A stretch of 13,007 nt of DNA, taken from the NCBI GenBank assembly GCA_946480565.1, contig CAMLKR010000055.1, positions 1-13,007 of the forward strand, read 5' to 3'. This DNA comes from an uncultured Arenimonas sp. (GTDB lineage Bacteria; Pseudomonadota; Gammaproteobacteria; Xanthomonadales; Xanthomonadaceae). This document shows, one piece after another, positions 7,727 through 13,007 of this stretch; position 1 is the first letter of the stretch; each line of letters begins with the position of its first letter. The notes below the pieces were generated by a model that was given only the letters and a program-made list of their open reading frames with translations, had not been told where the DNA came from and did not search any database. The translations under genes were made by a program, and so were the position numbers.

Positions 7727-8335
7727 ATGCCCCTTTCGATCAGCTTCGAACTCTCCGACCGCGACCTCGAGCACTTCACCCAGGCCCTGAACGCCGCCCG
7801 CGCCACCGCCGGCCACAAGAGCGCCGACGAGATCATCGCCGCCGCGTCGGCCCTGCTGGTCGAGGCCGACAAGGTCGAAGTGCCGGACTTCATCGCCCAG
7901 CGCCTCGACCGCCTGGACGCCCTGATCGCCATGGTCCGCGACGAGGGCTGGCACCTGCCGGAGGAAGACAAGCAGCGCGTGCTGTCGGCCCTGGTCTATT
8001 TCGCCGACCCCAAGGACGTGATCCCGGACCACGTGCCGGTGCTGGGCTACTTCGACGACGCCATCGCCATCGAGATGTGCGTGAAGGAGCTCAAGCACGA
8101 GATCGAGGCCTACGACGAGTTCTGCGACTACCGCCAGGGCGAGGCCGAGCGCCGCGGCCAGGATCCGGCCAAGGTCGGCCGCGCCGACTGGCTGGAAGCC
8201 CGCCGCGACGAGCTGGTGGACCGCATGCACCGCCGCCGCAACCGCGACCTCGGCGGCGGCTACGGCGACAGCTCCGGCTACGCGCGCAAGGGCTACACCA
8301 GCTCCTACCGCCCGGGCATGCTGCGGGTCCGCTGA
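7727..8335 (+). CDS. DUF1232 (YkvA-like) protein
   Basis: A 202-aa protein with a DUF1232/YkvA-type core. The segment VLSALVYFADPKDVIPDHVP, continued by VLGYFDDAIAIEM (about residues 88-120), matches the family pattern of a helix followed by DLIPD-x-IPVLGYLDD. The family has no established biochemical function. Many relatives are membrane-associated, but here the core is acidic and I see no clear transmembrane helix, so it looks soluble. The N-terminal half is helical and acidic. A basic stretch (HRRRNR) comes after it, then a Gly/Tyr/Ser-rich tail of about 25 residues that is probably disordered. I choose ATG 7727 over the in-frame TTG at 7661, because the TTG is the -35 box of a good promoter and the extra 22 residues look like translated promoter. 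No strong Shine-Dalgarno site is visible. The thioesterase gene follows after 15 nt. Confidence 0.82.
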   Translation: MPLSISFELSDRDLEHFTQALNAARATAGHKSADEIIAAASALLVEADKVEVPDFIAQRLDRLDALIAMVRDEGWHLPEEDKQRVLSALVYFADPKDVIPDHVPVLGYFDDAIAIEMCVKELKHEIEAYDEFCDYRQGEAERRGQDPAKVGRADWLEARRDELVDRMHRRRNRDLGGGYGDSSGYARKGYTSSYRPGMLRVR

Positions 8336-8350
8336 CGCCGGCACCGGTCC

Positions 8351-8779
8351 GTGGAAGGCCCGTTCCGCCAGCGGATCGATCCCGCGACGATCACCCGCAT
8401 GCTCAAGGGCACCGCGGGTGAAAGCCTCGGCATCCAGATCACCGAACAGGGCCCCGATTACCTGCGGGGCACCATGCCGGTCGACGCCCGCACCAAACAG
8501 CCCTTCGGCCTGCTGCACGGCGGATCGTCGGTCGCCCTGGCCGAAACCCTGGCCAGCTTCGCCGGCTACCTGTGCCTGGACCCGGACGCGAACCAGCAGG
8601 CCGCCGGCCTCGAGATCAACGCCAACCACCTGCGCGCCGTCACCTCGGGCGTGGTCACCGGCACGGCGCGGCCGATCCACCTCGGCCGCACCACCCAGGT
8701 CTGGGAAGTGCGCATCGAGGACGACAAGGGTCGCCTGACCTGCATCTCGCGCATGACCGCCGCGGTGGTCGGACGCTGA
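8351..8779 (+). CDS. Hotdog-fold acyl-CoA thioesterase, YdiI/PaaI type
   Basis: A 142-aa hotdog-fold thioesterase that should hydrolyse an acyl- or aroyl-CoA in the cytoplasm. It closely resembles E. coli YdiI (MenI, 1,4-dihydroxy-2-naphthoyl-CoA hydrolase), sharing blocks such as MPVD-R-TKQPFGLLHGG, GLEINANH and QVW. Expected active-site residues are present: Gln50, His56 in HGG and Glu65 as the catalytic carboxylate. The GTG start at 8351 gives an N-terminus of YdiI-like length. The next in-frame ATG (8399) would remove the first helix. No clear Shine-Dalgarno site is seen, but the gene starts only 15 nt after the DUF1232 stop and probably shares its transcript. If the host uses only ubiquinone, as Xanthomonadales usually do, the natural substrate is not the menaquinone intermediate, so I give no gene symbol. 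A housekeeping or aromatic-CoA thioesterase role is equally possible. Confidence 0.9.
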   Translation: MEGPFRQRIDPATITRMLKGTAGESLGIQITEQGPDYLRGTMPVDARTKQPFGLLHGGSSVALAETLASFAGYLCLDPDANQQAAGLEINANHLRAVTSGVVTGTARPIHLGRTTQVWEVRIEDDKGRLTCISRMTAAVVGR

Positions 8780-8784
8780 ATCTT

Positions 8785-8800
8785 CCGGGCGATACCCCGG
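8785..8800 (+). terminator. Small hairpin after the thioesterase gene
   Basis: CCGGG and CCCGG pair around a six-base loop, starting 6 nt after the thioesterase stop. The stem is only 5 bp and the T-rich stretch (GTGTTTA) begins 7 nt later, so terminator activity is doubtful. Confidence 0.22.
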
Positions 8801-8829
8801 CGTCGGGTGTTTACTCGGCGCGGCTGCGG

Positions 8830-8835
8830 CACAAT
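8830..8835 (+). promoter_or_regulatory. Possible -10 box of the acyltransferase gene
   Basis: CACAAT matches the -10 consensus at 4 of 6 positions. A start site 6-7 nt downstream would fall on or next to ATG 8842, which would make the mRNA leaderless or nearly so. This agrees with the absence of any Shine-Dalgarno site before that ATG. The nearest -35-like sequence (TTTACT, 8810-8815) is too close, at 14 nt, so support is limited. Confidence 0.3.
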
Positions 8836-8841
8836 CGCGCC

Positions 8842-9633
8842 ATGTCCGCCCACCCCGATACGGTCCGCCCGTCCACCGACTGGCGTCGTCCGCTGCGCTA
8901 CCTCTGGCGTCTGCCGCTGCTCGCCCTGCACCTCGGGCTGGGCCTGCCGCTGACCCTGTTGATGATCAACCCGGTCTCGGCGCGGATCGAAATGCGCGGC
9001 GAACGCCTGGACCATCGCATGGTGCGCTGGTGGTCGGGCACGCTGATGCGGATCTTCGGCTTCACGCTCAAGCGTTACGGCACGCCGCTGCCGGGCGCGG
9101 CGCTGTTCGTCGCCAACCACGTCAGCTGGATCGACATCGAGCTGATGCACAGCCAGCGCATGATGGGTTTCGTCGCCAAGGCCGAGATCTCGCGCTGGCC
9201 CCTGGTGGGCTGGCTGGCCAGCCGCGGCGGCACCATCTACCACCACCGCGGCAACAACGACTCGCTGCACGGCGTGATGCACCAGATGGTGCAGCGGCTG
9301 GAGCAGGGCCTGGCGGTGGGCGTGTTCCCCGAGGGCCGCACCACCCGCGGCGACGCCATCGGCACCTTCCACGCGCGCATCTTCCAGCCGGCGGTGCTGG
9401 CCAACGTGCCGGCCCAGCCGGTGGCGCTGAAATACGGCGCGCGCGGCAGCGCCCAGACCATCGTCGCCTTCGGCGAGAAGGAAAGTTTCTTCGCCAATTT
9501 CGTGCGCCTGCTCGGCGAGCCCGGCCGCGTGGCCGAGGTGCATTTCCTGGAGCCGGTGGCGTCCAGCGAGGACGGCCGCCGGCGCATGGCGGAAACCTGC
9601 CGCGAACGCATCATCGCGGCGATGGCCGGCTGA
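8842..9633 (+). CDS. PlsC-type 1-acylglycerol-3-phosphate (lysophospholipid) acyltransferase
   Basis: A 263-aa LPLAT-family acyltransferase, which transfers an acyl chain from acyl-CoA or acyl-ACP to a lysophospholipid such as 1-acyl-glycerol-3-phosphate at the inner membrane. The catalytic NHxxxxD block is NHVSWID, with His93 and Asp98. The acceptor-binding motif FPEGRTT is at 162-168, and GGTIYHHRG (about 129-137) matches the motif between them. Residues 24-43 (LPLLALHLGLGLPLTLLMIN) form a probable membrane anchor. ATG 8842 is chosen because the in-frame extension to 8572 lies inside the thioesterase gene. No ribosome binding site precedes it. The YheT-like hydrolase gene starts 7 nt after its stop. 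It may be the main PlsC or a second lysophospholipid or ornithine-lipid acyltransferase; the sequence alone does not decide. Confidence 0.92.
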   Translation: MSAHPDTVRPSTDWRRPLRYLWRLPLLALHLGLGLPLTLLMINPVSARIEMRGERLDHRMVRWWSGTLMRIFGFTLKRYGTPLPGAALFVANHVSWIDIELMHSQRMMGFVAKAEISRWPLVGWLASRGGTIYHHRGNNDSLHGVMHQMVQRLEQGLAVGVFPEGRTTRGDAIGTFHARIFQPAVLANVPAQPVALKYGARGSAQTIVAFGEKESFFANFVRLLGEPGRVAEVHFLEPVASSEDGRRRMAETCRERIIAAMAG

Positions 9634-9635
9634 GG
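9632..9635 (+). promoter_or_regulatory. Shine-Dalgarno site supporting a GTG start
   Basis: GAGG begins within the acyltransferase stop codon and ends 5 nt before GTG 9641. It supports GTG as the start of the alpha/beta hydrolase and implies translational coupling between the two genes. Confidence 0.5.
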
Positions 9636-9640
9636 CGCCG

Positions 9641-10669
9641 GTGATCCGGGTCACCGACTACCGCCCGCCGCGCTGGCTGCGCAACCCGCACCTGCAGTCG
9701 GTGCTCAGCTCGATGCCGCTGCGCCGCGCCGCCGGCCAACGTGCGCTGCAGCGCCTGGGCGCGACGACCACCGAACACCTGATCGAGGTCGAGGACGGCG
9801 TGCGCCTGCAGGGTTTCCACAGCGCCGTGCCGGGCACGACGCCGCGCGGCCTGGCCCTGCTGCTGCACGGCTGGGAAGGCAGCAGCGAGTCGAGCTACAT
9901 GCGCCACACCGCGGCGGCGCTGCTGGCGCGGGGTTTCGAAGTGTTCCGGCTCAACTTCCGCGACCACGGCGACACCCACCACCTGAACAAGGACCTGTTC
10001 CATTCCTGCCGCCTGGCCGAGGTGGTGCAGGCGGCGGCCGAAATTTCGCGGCGCTTCCCGGCGCGGCCGATGCTGGCGGCCGGGTTCTCGCTGGGCGGCA
10101 ACTTCGCATTGCGGCTGGCGCTGGCGGCGCCCGGCGCCGGCATCCCGCTGGTGCACGCGGCGGCGGTGTGCCCGGCGATCGACCCTTCCGGGGTGCTGCG
10201 CATGCTCGAATCCGGCGCACCCTTCTACCACTGGTACTTCATGAAGAAGTGGCGGCGTTCGCTGCAGCGCAAGCGCGCGCTGTTCCCCGACCACCACGAC
10301 TTCGACGACCAGGTGCTGGCCCTGGACATGCGCGGCCTGACCCACTGGATGGTGCGGCGACACACCACCATGGCCGACATCGAGGAATACTTCGACGGCT
10401 ACAGCGTCGCCGGCGACCGCCTGGCCGCGCTGCAGGTGCCGGTGAGCGTGCTGGCGGCGATGGACGACCCGGTGATCCCGGCGGACGGTTTCCCGCGCCT
10501 GGGCCTGCCCGCCCACTCGACCCTGGAGATCGCCGACTTCGGCGGCCACTGCGGCTTCCTCGAGGGCGCCGACCTGCGCGGCTACGCCGAGCGCTGGGTG
10601 GCGCAGCGGCTGGAGGCCGCGGCCCAGGCCGCCGGCCGGGCTACAATGCCGCTTTCCGCTCCAGCCTGA
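9641..10669 (+). CDS. YheT-type alpha/beta-hydrolase
   Basis: A 342-aa alpha/beta-hydrolase of the YheT/ABHD1-3 group. Members are esterase- or lipase-like; the bacterial substrate is poorly defined, while eukaryotic relatives act on phospholipids. The N-terminus carries the group signature PPRWLRNPHLQ (9-19). HGWEGSS (76-82) forms the oxyanion region, and GFSLGG holds nucleophile Ser150. MDDPVIP supplies the acid (Asp275 or Asp276), and GGHCGF supplies His303. The triad is therefore complete. There is no signal peptide, so it is probably cytoplasmic or peripheral to the membrane. GTG 9641 is preferred because the first in-frame ATG is codon 25, beyond the RNPHLQ signature. Pairing with a lysophospholipid acyltransferase suggests a lipid acylation/deacylation module, which is inference. 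The last codons hold a possible -10 box for the next gene. Confidence 0.9.
   Translation: MIRVTDYRPPRWLRNPHLQSVLSSMPLRRAAGQRALQRLGATTTEHLIEVEDGVRLQGFHSAVPGTTPRGLALLLHGWEGSSESSYMRHTAAALLARGFEVFRLNFRDHGDTHHLNKDLFHSCRLAEVVQAAAEISRRFPARPMLAAGFSLGGNFALRLALAAPGAGIPLVHAAAVCPAIDPSGVLRMLESGAPFYHWYFMKKWRRSLQRKRALFPDHHDFDDQVLALDMRGLTHWMVRRHTTMADIEEYFDGYSVAGDRLAALQVPVSVLAAMDDPVIPADGFPRLGLPAHSTLEIADFGGHCGFLEGADLRGYAERWVAQRLEAAAQAAGRATMPLSAPA
10642..10647 (+). promoter_or_regulatory. Possible -10 box of the TPR gene
   Basis: TACAAT is a 5/6 match to the -10 consensus, 34 nt before ATG 10681 and inside the 3' end of the hydrolase gene. It stands out in GC-rich DNA. No acceptable -35 box is visible at 16-18 nt, so it may be weak or factor-dependent. 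Confidence 0.33.
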
Positions 10670-10680
10670 AGACCCTTCCC

Positions 10681-12699
10681 ATGCTTGCCCAGATCACCGA
10701 GGCGCTGCGTCGCGGCGACACCGCCGCCGCCCTCGCCGCCGCCCGCTCCGCCGTGGCCGCCGAACCCGAGAACGCCCATGCCCAGCACCTGCTCGGCCTG
10801 AGCGCCCAGCGCGCCGGCGACGCCGCCACCGCCCGCGCCGCCTTCGAGCGCGCCGTCGAGCTGGCGCCGGACCGCGCGCCCTACCAGTTCAGCCTGGCCT
10901 CGCTGGCGCTGTCGGAAGGCGACGTCGCCGCCGCCACCCAGGGCCTGAAGCAGACCCTGGCCACCGACCCGAACCAGCTGCCCGCCTACCTCACCCTGGT
11001 GCACTTGGCCCTGGCCAAGGGCGACCGCGACGAGGCCGCGCGCAACCTGCGCCTGGCCCAGCGCGTCGACGCCGAACATCCGCAGGTGCTGGTGGCCGAA
11101 GGCTACGTGGCCCAGGCCGGCGGCGACGCCGAGCGGGCGCTGAAGTGCTTCACCGCTGCGGTGCAGGCCAACCCGAAGCTGGCCGGCGCCCAGCACGCCC
11201 TGGGCATGGCCTATGTCGGCCGCGGCCTGTGGCCCTTCGCCGAGCAGGCGCTCAACAACGCCCTGGTCCTGGAGCCGAACAATCCCGGCGGCCTGCGCGC
11301 GCTGGCCGAGGCCTGCCGCCGCCAGGAAAAACCCGCCGAGGCCGTGGCCGCGCTCGATCGCCTGCTGGCCCTGCGCCCGGACGACCTGTTCGCCCGCGCC
11401 ATGCGCGCCGACCAGCGCATGGCCCTGGGCCAGGAAGACGAGGCCCTGGTCGACCTGCTGACCCTGCTCGACGCCCAGCCGGCCCAGGTCGGCGTGATCG
11501 AATCGGCCCTGCCCCTGCTGGTGCAGCGCCGCCGCGGCGACGAGGCACTGGCGCGCATCGAGGCCGCCCTGGCCCTGGCACCGGCCAACGACCGCCTGTG
11601 GACCGCGCGCCTGTGGCTGTCGGGCCTGCTGCAGGAAGACCCGCTGGCGCTGCTGCAGCGCTGGCAGGGCGTCGTGCCCGACAGCCCGGCCTGCCTGGAA
11701 TTCCTGGCCGAATACCACGAGGCCGCCGGCGACAGCGCCCAGGCCGTGGCCCATGCCGACCAGGCCCTGGCCCGCGACCCGAACCGTTTCGCCTCGCGCC
11801 TGGTGAAGCTGCGCGCCGATTTCCTGGCCGACCCGGCCGCCGCCCTGGCCCAGGCCCAGGCGCTGGCGCCGCTGGCCCGCAGCGCCCACGAACAGCGCAC
11901 CGCCTACGCCTGGCAGGGCCTGGCCCTGGACCAGCTGGGCCGCCACGACGAGGCCGCCGCCTGCTGGCGCGAGATGGTGCGCCGGGTGGTGTCGCCGCAT
12001 CCGCTGCCGCAGCCCCAGCCCGCCGACGCCGCGCCCGAAGGCGAGACCGGCGGCGGCACCCTGCTGTGGTCGCCCACCGGCGTGCGCCTGGACAACCTGC
12101 TGCCGGCCCTGCAGCGCCAGCTGGGCCCGCGCCTGCTGCTCGACCGCATCGGCCAGATGGTGCGCGGCGACGGCTTCGGCCTAGCCCGGCGTGCGCCTGG
12201 CCATCCGGCCTCCGGCAATGCCGGCAGCTGGCGCGCCGGCATCCAGGCCCGCGGCCTGGACCCGGCGACCGCCGTGGACTGGCTGCCGCAGATCGACGGC
12301 TATACCCTGGCGGCCCTGCGCGGCGCCCACCTGCTGGCCGTGGTCGCCGACCCGCGCGATACCTTCCTCAGCTGGATGGTCCAGGGCAGCACCCAGGACT
12401 ACATCTTCGCGCCCGACCCGGCCCTGGCCGCCGAGTGGCTGGCCCTGGGCCTGGAGGCCCTGGCCCTGCACCGCGAAACGGCGCCCGGCCAAGTGTCGCT
12501 GGTGCGCATCGACGGTGATGCCGGCGTCGCCGCTGCCGCGCTGGAACAGGCCCTGGGCCTGGGCGAACCGCTGCCCGCGGTCAGCGCCGGCGCGCTCGGC
12601 TTCACGCCCGGCCACTGGCGCAAGTACCGCACGGCCTTCGCCGCCGAATTCGCTCGGCTGGCGCCGGTCGCGGTGCGGCTGGGTTATCCGGCCGACTGA
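10681..12699 (+). CDS. TPR protein with degenerate sulfotransferase-like C-terminal domain
   Basis: A 672-aa protein in two parts. Residues 1 to about 435 are tetratricopeptide repeats. The helix-terminating proline recurs at 29, 63, 97, 165, 199, 233 and 267, the 34-residue period of TPRs, with typical A-G/A-F-A-P patterns. A Pro-rich linker (PHPLPQPQPADAAPEGE, about 439-455) follows. The C-terminal 215 residues resemble TPR-linked sulfotransferases. LLWSPTGVRLDNLL (461-474) sits where the PAPS 5'-phosphosulfate loop (PRSGTT type) is expected. VVADPRDTFLSWM (554-566) resembles the 3'-phosphate loop, with Arg559 and Ser564. HWRKYRTAF plus LAPVAVRLGYP (645-670) matches the usual C-terminal end. 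Because the first loop lacks the PRSGT residues, enzymatic activity is doubtful and a scaffold role is possible. No signal peptide is seen. ATG 10681 is 11 nt after the hydrolase stop; the in-frame extension to 10168 overlaps that gene and is rejected. Confidence 0.82.
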   Translation: MLAQITEALRRGDTAAALAAARSAVAAEPENAHAQHLLGLSAQRAGDAATARAAFERAVELAPDRAPYQFSLASLALSEGDVAAATQGLKQTLATDPNQLPAYLTLVHLALAKGDRDEAARNLRLAQRVDAEHPQVLVAEGYVAQAGGDAERALKCFTAAVQANPKLAGAQHALGMAYVGRGLWPFAEQALNNALVLEPNNPGGLRALAEACRRQEKPAEAVAALDRLLALRPDDLFARAMRADQRMALGQEDEALVDLLTLLDAQPAQVGVIESALPLLVQRRRGDEALARIEAALALAPANDRLWTARLWLSGLLQEDPLALLQRWQGVVPDSPACLEFLAEYHEAAGDSAQAVAHADQALARDPNRFASRLVKLRADFLADPAAALAQAQALAPLARSAHEQRTAYAWQGLALDQLGRHDEAAACWREMVRRVVSPHPLPQPQPADAAPEGETGGGTLLWSPTGVRLDNLLPALQRQLGPRLLLDRIGQMVRGDGFGLARRAPGHPASGNAGSWRAGIQARGLDPATAVDWLPQIDGYTLAALRGAHLLAVVADPRDTFLSWMVQGSTQDYIFAPDPALAAEWLALGLEALALHRETAPGQVSLVRIDGDAGVAAAALEQALGLGEPLPAVSAGALGFTPGHWRKYRTAFAAEFARLAPVAVRLGYPAD

Positions 12700-12707
12700 C
12701 CCCGCGC

Positions 12708-12732
12708 CCCGCCGGCCTCAGCTGCCGGCGGG
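12708..12732. terminator. Hairpin at the convergent junction (possible bidirectional terminator)
   Basis: CCCGCCGGC (12708-12716) and GCCGGCGGG (12724-12732) form a perfect 9-bp, all-GC stem with a 7-nt loop. It lies 8 nt after the TPR stop, and its loop contains the uppP stop codon. The convergent gene arrangement fits a shared terminator. There is no T-run on either side, so Rho-independent action is uncertain. Confidence 0.45.
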
Positions 12733-13007
12733 CAGGCCCAGCAGCAGGGCCGTGCCCAGGCCGATCCGGTACCAGGCGAAAGGCGTGAAGCGGTGACTGG
12801 CGATGTAGGCCAGCAGCCAGCGCACGGTCGCGAAGCCGGTAACCGTGGCGGCGGCGAAGGCCACCGCCAGCCCGGTCCAGTCCTCGCCGGCGGCGCGGCC
12901 TTCGCCCACGGTTTCCAGCAGCGCCCAGCCGGTGGCGGCGAACATGGTCGGGATGCCGACCAGGAACACGAACTCGGCGGCCGCAGGCTTGCGGGTCAGG
13001 CCCAGCA
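12718..13007 (-). CDS. uppP: Undecaprenyl-diphosphatase, C-terminal part
   Basis: C-terminal 95 codons of UppP/BacA, the inner-membrane phosphatase that converts undecaprenyl diphosphate to the monophosphate lipid carrier for peptidoglycan and O-antigen synthesis; excess confers bacitracin resistance. Minus strand, with the 5' part off the right edge. The visible protein begins LGLTRKPAAEF-like sequence, with the family's Arg-containing GLxR-xxAxxFSF motif (here GLTRKPAAAEFVF), followed by a membrane segment FLVGIPTMFAATGWALL. A second helix is LAVAFAAATVTGFATVRWLL, and then the typical end FTPFAWYRIGLGTALLLG. This order matches the last third of UppP (usually about 265-280 aa). The catalytic PGxSRSG-type motif lies outside the window. 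Convergent with the TPR gene, with 18 nt between their stop codons. Confidence 0.92.
   Translation of the reverse strand, partial: LGLTRKPAAAEFVFLVGIPTMFAATGWALLETVGEGRAAGEDWTGLAVAFAAATVTGFATVRWLLAYIASHRFTPFAWYRIGLGTALLLGLPAGS

Noticed and set aside
4621..7971. 1116-codon open frame on the minus strand across the parA 3' end, sixA, yceI and PLD genes
   Set aside because: It is antisense to four genes with clear family motifs. Its composition (Arg, Ala, Gly, Val, His, Gln rich, no recognisable domain) is what high-GC third-position bias produces opposite real genes.
8572..8841. Upstream extension of the acyltransferase
   Set aside because: It overlaps the thioesterase coding region out of phase and is Arg/Pro/Gly-rich shadow sequence.
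10168..10680. In-frame upstream extension of the TPR protein by 171 residues
   Set aside because: It lies within the YheT-type hydrolase gene, is Arg/Pro/Gly-rich and lacks the TPR pattern; ATG 10681 is the natural start.
10582..12000. 472-codon minus-strand open frame opposite the TPR gene
   Set aside because: Gly/Gln/Ala/Val-rich shadow of the repeat-bearing plus-strand gene, with no domain or ribosome site.
1..13007. Search for tRNA, rRNA, CRISPR arrays, insertion sequences, attachment sites or a defence island
   Set aside because: No cloverleaf, regular spaced repeats, transposase or integrase motifs or terminal inverted repeats were noticed, and coding style is uniform throughout.

Overview
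This is a very GC-rich (about 70% or more), densely packed chromosomal window. The gene families, codon bias and gene order suggest a gammaproteobacterium of the Xanthomonadales (Lysobacter/Luteimonas/Xanthomonas-like). That placement rests on recognising protein families, not on a search. I see no mobile element, CRISPR array, rRNA, tRNA or phage gene, and no stretch over 300 bases without a gene. The high GC creates very long antisense and out-of-phase open frames, which I treat as shadows.

Layout: (1) 1-3892, minus strand: most of gltB, the large subunit of glutamate synthase, with its 3' end off the left edge. (2) 3893-4063: a 171-nt divergent intergenic region. (3) 4064-7626, plus strand: a probable four-gene transcription unit of an orphan ParA-like ATPase, a SixA-type histidine phosphatase, an exported YceI-family protein and a phospholipase D-family lipoprotein. 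The last three are almost contiguous, and yceI and the PLD gene overlap by ATGA. (4) 7727-8779: a DUF1232 (YkvA-like) protein and a YdiI/PaaI-type hotdog thioesterase, behind a recognisable sigma70-type promoter. (5) 8842-10669: a PlsC-type acyltransferase followed after 7 nt by a YheT-type alpha/beta hydrolase. (6) 10681-12699: a 672-aa protein with N-terminal TPRs and a C-terminal region that looks like a degenerate PAPS-dependent sulfotransferase. (7) 12718-13007, minus strand: the C-terminal part of uppP (undecaprenyl-diphosphatase), convergent with the TPR gene, with a strong hairpin at the junction.

Theme: apart from gltB (ammonia assimilation) and the ParA-like ATPase, most genes point to the cell envelope and lipid turnover: phospholipid transphosphatidylation or hydrolysis, lipid binding, acyl-CoA hydrolysis, lysophospholipid acylation, lipase-like hydrolysis and undecaprenyl phosphate recycling. 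This looks like an ordinary housekeeping neighbourhood. I found no convincing new system. The points most worth a second look are the degenerate sulfotransferase-like domain of the TPR protein, the orphan ParA with an altered Walker B context, and the coupled sixA-yceI-PLD unit.
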